In this document: piece after piece, positions 32,542 to 41,156 of the stretch
How positions within the stretch are numbered: the first letter of the stretch is position 1
Layout: each line of letters starts with the position of its first letter
Assembly: GCA_963836915.1 (NCBI GenBank)
Contig: CAWILH010000002.1
Span: 3,782,001 to 3,846,000, forward strand
Direction of reading: 5' to 3'
Source of the DNA: Cryomorpha sp963836915
GTDB lineage: Bacteria; Bacteroidota; Bacteroidia; Flavobacteriales_D; Cryomorphaceae
Length of the DNA stretch: 64,000 nt
The notes under the pieces: model-generated
Databases searched by the model: none
The model's input: the letters and a program-made list of their open reading frames with translations, nothing else
Told to the model about the DNA's origin: nothing
Position numbers and translations under genes: made by a program

Positions 32542-34413
32542 TTACAAGAACCAGAGATTCGTTTTACCATATTCGGGAATGTCGTTTGACTGAAAGTGTG
32601 GGGCTATCTGAGCCACCATTTCAGGGTATTTGATGGTAACTGGCAGGTTCTGTTGGCGTACTGATTTCCAATACATTCTGCTGAACTGATAGACTTGTTC
32701 TATCAAGTTCTTAATCACTTTCGTGTCTTTCAATTCTTCCTTATCGGTGCAATCAATCTTGAGCTTTACTGGAAATGGATAACCGTCTTTGGCTTTGGGT
32801 AAAGAAGTAGCATACCTGGTACTGTTGAACAACAAATATTGCTTCGCACCTAAATTGATGAAGGTGCCACTCATTGGCATTCTGCCATTCCATTTCTTAT
32901 CAAAGGCGAGTATGTCTCTTGATTCGGTCTTGTTAATGGTAATGATGAATACTGGAATATCTAAGCCAAGATTTTTTAACTCATGTTGTATGGGTTCAAT
33001 CTCTTTTCTACTCATGGTTTTGTAGAAATGGATGATGAGTCTGGAAGGTTCGCCATGTGCCGCTGCATATTGACGAACCGAGTCTGCGATTGAACCTGCA
33101 AGTACATCAATTTCATTTTTCATGAAGTACTCGAAGCGATTGAAGCGGCCATGATTGGTAAAGCTGAAAGACGAGCCTATGTACTGAATGTTCTCTTCTT
33201 TATGGAGGAAAGCTCCAATTCCTACAATCAATTCACTCTGTTCGGTTTGTTTGAGTTGCCAAGGAATGCCATTGAGCTTTGCGAGCATGGCAATTGAAAT
33301 ATTGGGTAAGCTATATACCCAATCATCTCCCTGTTCTTCCATTTTGGCAGGGTCTATAGCCTGAGAAGTAATGTTCCTTTTGAGTAAGAGTTCTTTGACC
33401 TGGTAGTAGATTTCTCTGTGCTGTTTGTTTGTATCGAACTTGCCAAAAGGTGTAATATAGACGGCTATGTATTGTATCGCAGGGTCAAAGGTTCTCTTGG
33501 TAAGTATTTCTTCAATCTGCTCGGTAGGATTCTCTCTGTCCTTAAATCGTATGCTAAACCCTTCCTGTGTATGGAACATGATCTTAGCAAACCGCTCTAG
33601 CCCTTTAAAGAAGCCAAAACCATTCTTGAATCGACTGTCAAGGGCTTTGACTGTTTCGTAATCATCTTCATGGAAGATATAGAATAGGTTGACGGCTGAA
33701 TGTGGACTTTTCTTGTAAGGTTTGTGCAGCTTGATTCCCGTGTAGGGCACTTTCTCTGTCTTACCATTCCCAAAGAGCAATTCATTGCTTTCTTCTGAGG
33801 TGTAATCAATGGAAGTCGGTTTTACTTTTATAAAGCCGCTCTTGTGCAGATCAATGACCTTCTTGAAGTCTTCTACATTGATATACTGCTTGTAGAACTT
33901 GACAATCAAATCCAAATACTCAGAATACTTATTCGTGGGTCTTACGGGTTCATAAGGATAACCCATTGCACCTTCTATATCTGCATTGAGTACGGGAAAC
34001 ACTTCTGCATTGTCAATTTCTTTTTCTGAATGTTGCAGGTGTTTCCATCTCTGAATTGCACCTTCATACTTTACCCAATTGAATGCGGCTGCACTTACAG
34101 AATGGGCTAGCTCATTGGCTGGTTTTTTAAAGACTTTTGACCTACCGTCAAAGGAGAGTAGAATTTCAGGATAACCGCTAAATTGCTTGATTTGAACCTT
34201 GAGCGTGTACTTTTCATACACTGTAAAATCGGTGTAGGACTGATTACTTGCGGGAATCCAAACATTGGTATCTGAAATGAACGTAGAGCGAATTAGTGTA
34301 TCATCTTTGCTGAGAAAGTGATTGCGAATGAGCCAGTTGAAGTAACGCTTTGCGTAACTGTATTTGCTCTTGCCGAGATTGAGCGAAACACTAACAGAAC
34401 CTTCGTGAGCCAC
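32542..34413 (-). CDS. Long prokaryotic Argonaute with degenerate PIWI catalytic site
   Basis: 623 aa from the GTG ending at 34413. The same frame is open to 34632 and encodes a convincing Argonaute N-terminus (QELFFNVLKFDW, EALEFHFYEDE) but has no ATG, GTG or TTG there, so the true start is unresolved (up to 696 aa). Residues are numbered from the GTG. Order: N/L1 (1-110), reduced PAZ-like region (about 165-260), MID (about 325-390, YYQVKELLLKRNI and ISIAMLAKLNGIPWQL) and PIWI (395-623, QVYQFSRMYWKSVRQQNLP, PVTIKYPEMVAQIAPHF, hydrophobic C-end LWFL). The catalytic positions appear lost: IVGIG-A (Gly400) stands where active enzymes have GID, and IHFYK (462-466) where they have HRDG. It is probably a guide-directed sensor rather than a slicer. 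DUF4238 and helicase genes follow. Confidence 0.87.
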   Translation of the reverse strand: MAHEGSVSVSLNLGKSKYSYAKRYFNWLIRNHFLSKDDTLIRSTFISDTNVWIPASNQSYTDFTVYEKYTLKVQIKQFSGYPEILLSFDGRSKVFKKPANELAHSVSAAAFNWVKYEGAIQRWKHLQHSEKEIDNAEVFPVLNADIEGAMGYPYEPVRPTNKYSEYLDLIVKFYKQYINVEDFKKVIDLHKSGFIKVKPTSIDYTSEESNELLFGNGKTEKVPYTGIKLHKPYKKSPHSAVNLFYIFHEDDYETVKALDSRFKNGFGFFKGLERFAKIMFHTQEGFSIRFKDRENPTEQIEEILTKRTFDPAIQYIAVYITPFGKFDTNKQHREIYYQVKELLLKRNITSQAIDPAKMEEQGDDWVYSLPNISIAMLAKLNGIPWQLKQTEQSELIVGIGAFLHKEENIQYIGSSFSFTNHGRFNRFEYFMKNEIDVLAGSIADSVRQYAAAHGEPSRLIIHFYKTMSRKEIEPIQHELKNLGLDIPVFIITINKTESRDILAFDKKWNGRMPMSGTFINLGAKQYLLFNSTRYATSLPKAKDGYPFPVKLKIDCTDKEELKDTKVIKNLIEQVYQFSRMYWKSVRQQNLPVTIKYPEMVAQIAPHFQSNDIPEYGKTNLWFL

Positions 34414-34661
34414 CGTAAAGGTGGTATAAATGTGTTCCTGTGATTGAGTGCCAAGGTTAGGGAATTGCTCTTTGATTTCATCAGGAACTACTGTATGGTA
34501 GATTCGTTCTGCACCTGGAATTTCATCTTCATAGAAGTGAAATTCAAGCGCTTCAGTAGGCCAATCGAATTTAAGTACATTGAAAAATAGCTCTTGGTTC
34601 TTCTGTATAGGCTTTCTTTTTGAATTAGGACTTCAAGGAAATTAAGGATTTAAAGGAATAA

Positions 34662-35171
34662 TTACCCATTTGACCATTGATTATATCGATTCTGACATTC
34701 ATTTTCTGGTAGTCCTAATTTTTGATTTACTTGGGTACAAAGTTCATTTAGCTTTTCTGTAGCCAATTCTCCTGTTATGGTATCGGCTTCAAACATTCTA
34801 TCAAATACCCATAAATGACCATGAACTTCTTGTTCATTTGCTTGAGCAAACTTCCTGAGTGTGTTGTCGCTTGTAATAAGAATACCTTCTTCAATCTGCG
34901 CTTGATAGAACGCAGAACAATCTTGAGGAGATAGGGATGGTTTCGTTTTCTGAATATCATTAATTTCAGAAAGTTGTTCATTTGACATTTCGTGAACCAA
35001 CAGAGAACCTGAACCAATGAATGGTTCTAAGGCTTCTTGTTGATCTTCTTCTAATTCTTCAAAAACAAGTGACGTGGTATAAAAGTCAAATGTCAATTCG
35101 AAAAAATGAGGCAGTAGTTGAAGCTCTACTAAGTCAATAAGTATGTTGGCATCATTGACTATTATCTTCAT
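34662..35171 (-). CDS. PIN-domain toxin-like nuclease
   Basis: A 169-aa protein with the acidic residues of a PIN ribonuclease: Asp7 in VNDANILIDL, Glu39/40, Asp84 in SPQDCSAFY and Asp102 in LITSDNTLRKFA. It overlaps the end of the HTH-ImmA/IrrE gene by 4 nt (ATGA), the usual layout of a regulator or antitoxin followed by a toxin. It ends 30 nt before the extended Argonaute frame begins, so it could share that transcript. It probably cleaves RNA when released, with the upstream protein controlling it. Confidence 0.8.
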   Translation of the reverse strand: MKIIVNDANILIDLVELQLLPHFFELTFDFYTTSLVFEELEEDQQEALEPFIGSGSLLVHEMSNEQLSEINDIQKTKPSLSPQDCSAFYQAQIEEGILITSDNTLRKFAQANEQEVHGHLWVFDRMFEADTITGELATEKLNELCTQVNQKLGLPENECQNRYNQWSNG

Positions 35172-36214
35172 AAAGCGACAAAGTTTCTTCTGAATTGAGC
35201 CAATTTCTGATTCGAGAGGTTCGCAGCTTTACTCATCGAGATTATCTCTTCTGAAGCTGCCCTGTAGAGTAGTTGATTGAATCTCTTGGATTGCTCTACG
35301 CCAATGTACTCACCAAGACCTTCTTCAGTCTTATTGTTGCTGATCCATTGATTGAATCTGATGTAAGTAAAGCTGGAAATAAGTTCAAGAACATTAGCCC
35401 TGGCCATGATTGCTTGAACAGACATGCCATAGGTTTCTTTCATGGCTATGAGCTCGTTTATAGCTAAATGGCTTCTATTCTCGCCAAATTCGCGTTTGAA
35501 AGTATCTAAAGGCATGAGTAGTGCTCCGCCAAACTGAAAGCACATTTTTTCCATTGGTCTGTGTTCTATATCATCATTGAATTGAAGTAAAAGGTGAGCT
35601 AACTCATGCAAAGCGGTTAGTCTTTTCCTTTCAAGTCCAAAGGTTTTATTTAAAACAATGACTGGATATTTACCATCTGCCCATCCTGAAAACCCATCAA
35701 ATTCTTCTGGTGCGTCAATTTCAACTACCTTAATTTCTTTGTCTTCTAGAAGGTCAATGACATTTGGAAGGGCATTATTTCCCAAATTCCAAGCTCGTAA
35801 AAGCCCACTTGCGGCATTTTCCACATCCCACTTATCATTAATTGAGATATGAGAAATTGGATTTTCAAATTCTGATTGAATATTTAAGAATTGCTCTAAT
35901 TCAAGGTAGCGATTTACAACATCTACAACCTGCTCTTTAATTGAGTTTTCCTTTTTCTTACCAAGTTTACTTTTCTTTCTAAACTCTATTTTTTCAATAG
36001 ATACGGTAAACTCACGATAGAAGAAATCAGTCTTTACATCTAGGGCTTTTGCAAGTGCAATTAGCACATCACTATTGGGCATCATTTGACCCTTCTCATA
36101 TTTTGAGATAGCATTCTTAGACACCAAGCCGCCCATTTTTTCGACCAATTGGTCTTGAGATAGACTAGACATCACCCTGGCACTTTTCAGTCTTTTGGCA
36201 AATATTTCATTCAT
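35168..36214 (-). CDS. XRE-family HTH protein with ImmA/IrrE-type metallopeptidase domain
   Basis: 348 aa, with the start at the ATG ending at 36214. Residues 3-60 form an XRE helix-turn-helix (RLKSARVMSSLSQDQLVEKMG). Residues about 170-290 are an ImmA/IrrE zinc peptidase with HELAH (LTALHELAHLLLQF) and downstream FGGALLMP. Paired with the PIN gene it looks like a toxin-antitoxin unit of the COG2856 kind, in which the HTH part represses its own promoter and the peptidase part reacts to damage or infection. Whether it also governs the Argonaute genes downstream is unknown. Confidence 0.85.
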   Translation of the reverse strand: MNEIFAKRLKSARVMSSLSQDQLVEKMGGLVSKNAISKYEKGQMMPNSDVLIALAKALDVKTDFFYREFTVSIEKIEFRKKSKLGKKKENSIKEQVVDVVNRYLELEQFLNIQSEFENPISHISINDKWDVENAASGLLRAWNLGNNALPNVIDLLEDKEIKVVEIDAPEEFDGFSGWADGKYPVIVLNKTFGLERKRLTALHELAHLLLQFNDDIEHRPMEKMCFQFGGALLMPLDTFKREFGENRSHLAINELIAMKETYGMSVQAIMARANVLELISSFTYIRFNQWISNNKTEEGLGEYIGVEQSKRFNQLLYRAASEEIISMSKAANLSNQKLAQFRRNFVAL

Positions 36215-36344
36215 TATCGCTTCATTAAGGTTTACAAAACTAAGTAAAAATACTAAAATGTAAACCAAAAAGCAAATGAAAGCTATTCGCTGAGCTGGCG
36301 CTTGATTTCTAAATCAGAGCTATTTCCTTAACTTCCTGAGGGTC

Positions 36345-38102
36345 CTACTTTCCTGATTTGGTATAATGGTCTTGTTTAGGATGGTGAATCAGTCCTTTCT
36401 TTTTGAACTGACTAACGTAGCCTTCTGCGGTTTTTGGATTGATTCCCAATGTTTCGGCTAACTTTAAATAGGCTTGCCTATTGAAGGTTGGGGGCAATGC
36501 ATCAAAGAACTGTTCTTTGGTGGTCTTGTGTATGGATAATTGGGTTTCTTCGGGCAACTCTGAAAAGATATGACTTGAGTGTTTCATCAATACTGCAATT
36601 ATTGCAAGCGCAGCTTGAAAATCTTCATCAGCGCAAACCAAAGGGTTTGCAGCTTCACCCGTCTCAAATGACCTGAGTACCGTGAAGATCATGGCCAGAC
36701 GAAAGGTGATCAAGCCTAAACGTCTGATTGAGCCTAAGAAGTCATCACCGAGCAATGCCAGGTATTTCTCCTGCATTTGGGCGAAGTATTGATTGAACTC
36801 TTGTTGCTGCTTTGGAGACAATTTGAAACAAATTGGGGGTGCAGCCTTCAGGTATTTGTAGTATTCATAAAAGGTATCCCCAAGCCCTTTGTAGTAGTCT
36901 TCTAATGCTCCGCTTTCTGTGTTGGCAAATACATCTAACCACTCGTATTTCGTGTTCATGTAATAGAACATAAAGCGGCTGAATAAACCGTTTTCAGAAC
37001 TTGGGATAAGACTGGTGATTTGTTTGGGCGTGCCTGATAGCATGGCAGAAATGCAAGGCTTTTCAATCTCTACAAACTCCTTATCGGTTCTGCGGAAATA
37101 AGAAATGGTTTCATGGTGAAAGGCTTTCCTAAAACCATCAGAATAATTGCCATAATCTGACTTAAAGGATTGGGCAAGTGTGTCGCCTTCAGTTTCAAAT
37201 ATCAATCCTTTACCGCCACTGTCAGCCAATAGTTGATAGGCTCCCGTGCTGCTGTTGTTGGCAGGAATATAGAGCATCATTTCAGGTGGTTTGGCTGGTT
37301 TCTGAACACTGGTATCAGATCCTTTGGATTGATTGTAGGCTGCAAGCTCTATTTCGTATTCCTGTTTGGCCCTGGCGGCTTGCTCCCGCAAATCGTGGTG
37401 TACAGGGTTTACCAAGTGCTTACAATGATTCAATACGCCTTTACCTGCGGAGGCTCTACCTGTAACAAATACAAACAGGTTGGGGTGAACTTTACTATTT
37501 CCGTAAATGCCGAACACATTAGGCATACATGCGCTTAAACAAACCACTGCACCCAAAAGGAGAATGTCTCGCTCTTCATTGGAATTGGCATATATGGTTA
37601 CGTTTTGCAGAAACTCAGGAAGTTGCGGAAATACTGCATCAGGAATGGTTGGCATATCCATTGGCTTTACTTCAATGGTGCTTTCTACTTTGCCAACCTT
37701 TATTCCTACTTGCTTCGCCAAATAGAAGAAGGTGCTGATATTGATTCCATGCCCTTTGGATTGTAGGCATTTGTCAAACTGCTCGTTGCATTCTTTCTCA
37801 TTGTATGCTCCATGAAACCTACTGACACGGTGAAACAGATCTCGACCTGATTCGTCTAACTCATCAGCGAAAGCGAAACCAACGTTTCGCCAATCGCTGT
37901 AAGTGCCTGTAATGTCAAGCTGTGCTTCTTCAAGTTTGGTGACAACCGTCTCCACTTCTAAAAGCTCAACAGCTTGCTTGGGTGCTTGCTGAGTAGGCTT
38001 TGCCTTTCTTGTCTGTTTAGTAGATTCTTGTTTTGGTTCCGTATCTATTGCTTGTTGCTTGAGCGTATCTACCCAATCGTTCAAATTGAATTTCTCTCTC
38101 AT
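36345..38102 (-). CDS. PriCT-2/DUF3987 ATPase of a mobile element
   Basis: 585 aa. Residues about 50-135 resemble PriCT-2 (primase C-terminal; YSDWRNVGFAFADE, FYLAKQVGI). Residues about 150-520 are DUF3987 with a P-loop GRASAGKG (215-222), EGDTLAQSFKSDYGNYSDG and SGTPKQITSLIPSSENGLFS, typical of helicase-like replication proteins of Bacteroidota mobile islands. The C-terminal 60 residues form a winged-helix-like end. It overlaps the BT4734-like gene by 4 nt; together they look like a split primase-helicase of the element. Confidence 0.85.
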   Translation of the reverse strand: MREKFNLNDWVDTLKQQAIDTEPKQESTKQTRKAKPTQQAPKQAVELLEVETVVTKLEEAQLDITGTYSDWRNVGFAFADELDESGRDLFHRVSRFHGAYNEKECNEQFDKCLQSKGHGINISTFFYLAKQVGIKVGKVESTIEVKPMDMPTIPDAVFPQLPEFLQNVTIYANSNEERDILLLGAVVCLSACMPNVFGIYGNSKVHPNLFVFVTGRASAGKGVLNHCKHLVNPVHHDLREQAARAKQEYEIELAAYNQSKGSDTSVQKPAKPPEMMLYIPANNSSTGAYQLLADSGGKGLIFETEGDTLAQSFKSDYGNYSDGFRKAFHHETISYFRRTDKEFVEIEKPCISAMLSGTPKQITSLIPSSENGLFSRFMFYYMNTKYEWLDVFANTESGALEDYYKGLGDTFYEYYKYLKAAPPICFKLSPKQQQEFNQYFAQMQEKYLALLGDDFLGSIRRLGLITFRLAMIFTVLRSFETGEAANPLVCADEDFQAALAIIAVLMKHSSHIFSELPEETQLSIHKTTKEQFFDALPPTFNRQAYLKLAETLGINPKTAEGYVSQFKKKGLIHHPKQDHYTKSGK

Positions 38103-39028
38103 TGTCCTAAGTATTTTGAATGAATGAATATCTCTGGGTCGTGGGGAAGGAAACAGGCTCTTGAAATGTCTTTGCCTGATTCATCTACCTGCAACTGATA
38201 AGTTGCGTTGAGGTAGTTGGCAATGCCCCTGAACCACGTTTGTTGATCGGCTTCCTGAATGTCGATGGCAATTACCCATTTAAGCCCATCACCTGAAGGT
38301 GAGGTAAAGAGTAATTTGGTTTCAAAGTGCTTGTCATTCAGCAATTGCTCCTTGAGACCGCTGAGGTCTTCAAGGTGGTCAAAGTCAATCACAATCAATC
38401 CCGAATGTGCTTTCAGGTTTTTGTCGCTTCTCGAAGAGAATGCGCCTGAGAAGGTCACGTAATCAAAATTGAAGGCTTTGAACTTGCGGGCTTCTTTTAC
38501 ATCAGAAAGCGAACGCAGCTTGGCTGTGTTTGCCTTGAATGTATCGCCTTTAATCAGTTCATAAACTTCAAGTAAACTCTTGGTTCCATAAGGATTGACA
38601 TTGGTAATGGGCTTTTTGAAGTAGCTGAATACAGGAATTTTAGTTTCTTCCTTTTTAGCTACTGGCTCTTTCTCTTTGTCAAATTCTTGGTAGTCATAGA
38701 ACGGGTGCTTGGTATCAATTCGCAAATGCATTTCTTCGTTCAATACATCGTACAGGGCTTGTCCCTGTACTTTGAAATGAAGTGCAGCAAAATCGAAGGC
38801 ATCACCATTTTCAATGGCTCTTTCAGTATCAACATGAGTGGCCATTCCTTCCACAATCTTTATCCAAAGTGTTGCCTTGGAGTTGTTGAAAGGATTCTTG
38901 GCAGGTTTGCAGTCCCTTCCCGCAAGGGAAAGGACTGTTTCGCCTGGATAGTATTTGCGCAGCACATGGGCATAGATATTAAGCCCGTAATGTGTTCTCT
39001 CTAGTACTGACTCTCTACTTATTTCCAT
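38099..39028 (-). CDS. BT4734/VirE N-terminal-like replication protein
   Basis: 309 aa from the ATG ending at 39028. A TTG twelve codons upstream is possible but would overlap the HTH gene by 50 nt. The N-terminal part (NPFNNSKATLWIKIVEG, AALHFKVQGQALYDVL) resembles a CHC2-like zinc-finger primase segment. The second half is the VirE_N/BT4734 primase-like domain: FSYFKKPITNVNPYG, YVTFSGAFSSRSD, HSGLIVIDFDHL, LFTSPSGDGLKWVI. It is encoded directly upstream of the DUF3987 ATPase, with a coupled start. Confidence 0.83.
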   Translation of the reverse strand: MEISRESVLERTHYGLNIYAHVLRKYYPGETVLSLAGRDCKPAKNPFNNSKATLWIKIVEGMATHVDTERAIENGDAFDFAALHFKVQGQALYDVLNEEMHLRIDTKHPFYDYQEFDKEKEPVAKKEETKIPVFSYFKKPITNVNPYGTKSLLEVYELIKGDTFKANTAKLRSLSDVKEARKFKAFNFDYVTFSGAFSSRSDKNLKAHSGLIVIDFDHLEDLSGLKEQLLNDKHFETKLLFTSPSGDGLKWVIAIDIQEADQQTWFRGIANYLNATYQLQVDESGKDISRACFLPHDPEIFIHSKYLGQ

Positions 39029-39311
39029 GGCTCTTGCTTTTAAAAGTTGAGTAATTGGATTCAAGTAGGTTTTCTAAGTCAGAAACCTTGTAGTAGAATT
39101 TACCATTAATTCGGCTGTATGGCAGTGTTCCATTATCTCGTAAAGATTGTAGTGTGCGCTTGCTGATATGCAAAGCCATCATTACATCTTGTCCATCAAT
39201 CCAAGCATCTATGAAATGCTCTAATTGGCTCTTCTGAAATTGACCTAAGTAGGCTCTAATCCATTTTATTTCCTGAGAGAGCTTCAGGATCATGTCTATT
39301 AACTCACTCAT
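39015..39311 (-). CDS. Excisionase-like helix-turn-helix protein
   Basis: 98 aa. After a helical N-terminus comes an HTH_17/MerR-like motif: VMMALHISKRTLQSLRDNG, then TLPYSRINGKFYYKVSDLENLL (quoted in part). This is the usual small DNA-binding protein preceding BT4734 genes in Bacteroidota islands. It overlaps its upstream neighbour by 4 nt and its downstream neighbour by 14 nt. It is likely a regulator or directionality factor for the replication block. Confidence 0.82.
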   Translation of the reverse strand: MSELIDMILKLSQEIKWIRAYLGQFQKSQLEHFIDAWIDGQDVMMALHISKRTLQSLRDNGTLPYSRINGKFYYKVSDLENLLESNYSTFKSKSHGNK

Positions 39312-39607
39312 AGCTTCACTCTCCCTTTTTTGATTAGATAATCGGCTGCTCTTTGGTCAATCTCAGCACTCGTTTCATTTCGGTTGCGCATCAACCATTC
39401 TTCTAGCTCTGCTCGGTTGAAGTATATCTTCTTACCATTCGGTTTATAGAAGGGTACTTTGCCCGAGCTGGTGAGCTTGTACAAGTGTGAATGCGACACT
39501 TCAAGGAATTGTGCGGCTTCGTTGAAGTTGAGTACATTCTTAAGTATTATGTTTTGGTCTAATACGTGTTTTTCTATGATTTCTGGTCTTTTTAAAATCT
39601 CTTCCAT
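39308..39607 (-). CDS. Excisionase-like helix-turn-helix protein
   Basis: 99 aa from the ATG ending at 39607; the longer frame adds a leader unlike the family. An HTH_17 domain spans about 27-75 (FNEAAQFLEVSHSHLYKLTS, VPFYKPNGKKIYFNRAELE). It heads a four-gene overlapping string (two HTH genes, BT4734-like, DUF3987). A cluster of TGGTAA repeats lies 90-200 nt upstream of its start. Confidence 0.82.
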   Translation of the reverse strand: MEEILKRPEIIEKHVLDQNIILKNVLNFNEAAQFLEVSHSHLYKLTSSGKVPFYKPNGKKIYFNRAELEEWLMRNRNETSAEIDQRAADYLIKKGRVKL

Positions 39608-39697
39608 TTTTATTGGGTTTTGAAAATTTGAAAAAGACTTCAGCGCTAAAGTCACCAACGATTTCCGTTGACAAGACCAAAGGAAAATAAAGGCAAA

Positions 39698-39803
39698 TGG
39701 TAAGGTGCCCAATGGTAAATTGAGTCATCAAGAACCATTGAATAAGAGATGGTTATGAAATAGATTGGTAATTTGAAATGGTAAAATCGAGCGACTTTAC
39801 CAT
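39698..39803. promoter_or_regulatory. TGGTAA repeats with inverted operator-like pair
   Basis: TGGTAA occurs four times in the same orientation (39698, 39713, 39766, 39779). The last copy is part of a perfect 8-bp inverted repeat, ATGGTAAA (39778-39785) with TTTACCAT (39796-39803) and a 10-nt spacer. The cluster lies in the gap upstream of the HTH/primase operon and downstream of the 341-aa gene. It looks like an operator for the HTH proteins or short iterons of a replication or excision region. Confidence 0.4.
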
Positions 39804-39831
39804 ACTAAAAATGAGGGCAAATCGAAGCGGA

Positions 39832-40857
39832 TTAACGAAGGGTCGGAAGAGTGTCTAGCCAATACTGGCTGTCGAGGTATTCCTTGTGCTTTTCTTCGTT
39901 CTGCTTGAATCTCCTGAATTGTTGACCTAGGTTAGTGTTGTATCGGTAATCAAGGAAGGCCCGAATGTCAATCGTTTCGATTGGCTTCATCGGCTGAAAA
40001 GATCTTTCATTGAAATAGCCCTTCTCAATAATTCGGTGATAGATCGCTGCCAATTTGCCTTTTGAGCCATGGGATTCAATGGCGTTGTATTCTGAGTCAA
40101 TAAAGCCGTTTTGGAATAGCTTTTCTTCAAAGAGTGCAAATTTGCTACCATCCTTTATGATTGATTCATAAGGAAGAATAGAGTCCTTTTCCTTTCTGAA
40201 ATCACGCTTCATCACCGTTAGGGCTTTTTTGGTGGCCTTTATCTTTTGCTCTGCAATTGGCTTTTCAATCTCTAAAAAAGGGGCTTCAGTGATAACTGGT
40301 TCGGTCGGTTGAACGTGATTAAAGAATTTGATATACAAACTATTTATGTCTGTCTCAACATCTCTCGCATAATCGGGGTAATGCTCAATTACTTCAAGAT
40401 ATAAGCGTATAAGTTCGTGCTTTAGATACTGGAGGATATAAGAGTTGTTGTATTCGTCCGTCAGATTAATTTTACCGCTGGCATCAGGCTCATATTTCGG
40501 GTTGGTCAGTTCCAAGGTTTCAAGCGCATTCTGTAGATCGTTCATTAGTCCTGGTAATGTTCGGGAGAGTGGGAAATACACTTGGTATAGTCTTGCCTTG
40601 TCCTTGGATTCTGAAACTATGCCGTGAAAGCTGTTTAACTCCTGAACAGTATACTGGTCAATGAGCTTCTTGTAGAACTTCGTCTTCTCAGTTAGCGGAT
40701 GTGGAAAGGTGAGTTCATTCAATGGTTGTGTATTGTAAGAAGGAATAACCAAAGCAAGAGTTTGTTCCTTGTATTTGGTTTCACTGAGGCTTGCCTTCCA
40801 AGGCTCTTTACCATTGTGAATGAAGTCTCTGAAACTGCTGAATAGGGTTTTGCTCAT
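39832..40857 (-). CDS. Hypothetical island protein, 341 aa
   Basis: I do not recognise this protein. It is soluble and Lys/Glu-rich, with no signal or membrane segment. The N-terminal half includes YKKLIDQYTVQELNSFHGIV and LKHELIRLYLEVIEHYPDYA; a helical C-terminus has AIYHRIIEKGYFNERSF and FLDYRYNTNLGQQFRRFKQ. The last motif resembles C-terminal segments of other Bacteroidota mobile-island proteins of unknown function. Its start overlaps the small 62-aa gene by 4 nt. Confidence 0.6.
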   Translation of the reverse strand: MSKTLFSSFRDFIHNGKEPWKASLSETKYKEQTLALVIPSYNTQPLNELTFPHPLTEKTKFYKKLIDQYTVQELNSFHGIVSESKDKARLYQVYFPLSRTLPGLMNDLQNALETLELTNPKYEPDASGKINLTDEYNNSYILQYLKHELIRLYLEVIEHYPDYARDVETDINSLYIKFFNHVQPTEPVITEAPFLEIEKPIAEQKIKATKKALTVMKRDFRKEKDSILPYESIIKDGSKFALFEEKLFQNGFIDSEYNAIESHGSKGKLAAIYHRIIEKGYFNERSFQPMKPIETIDIRAFLDYRYNTNLGQQFRRFKQNEEKHKEYLDSQYWLDTLPTLR

Positions 40858-41042
40858 AGGTCTGAATCCAAGAATATACTCTTAACTACCTTCCAAATTT
40901 TTTCCGAGATAAGTATTATGTAAATAACCACTTTTCCATGACTACTTTTTTCCTTTTTTGATTGTTTTGGCTTAAACACTTGTTCTTCAAGTTCACTAAC
41001 TCTAGTTTCTAATTTTTTTTCTACCTGCATAACTTTTTTCAT
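40854..41042 (-). CDS. Small coiled-coil membrane-like protein
   Basis: 62 aa. A charged, heptad-like N-terminus (VEKKLETRVSELEEQVF) is followed by a basic linker and one hydrophobic segment (KVVIYIILISEKIWKVV). It overlaps the next gene by 4 nt (ATGA), which supports it being real despite its size. The function is unknown. Confidence 0.5.
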   Translation of the reverse strand: MKKVMQVEKKLETRVSELEEQVFKPKQSKKEKSSHGKVVIYIILISEKIWKVVKSIFLDSDL

Positions 41043-41156
41043 TTGAATTATTCAGGCAAATTTGTTGCTATTCGATAGTGTTCAAAGGAACAGTTAAGTA
41101 TCGTTTTTAATCAGTTGTGTTCCTGCTGGATATGAGAGACTTGATGTAAAACTAGT

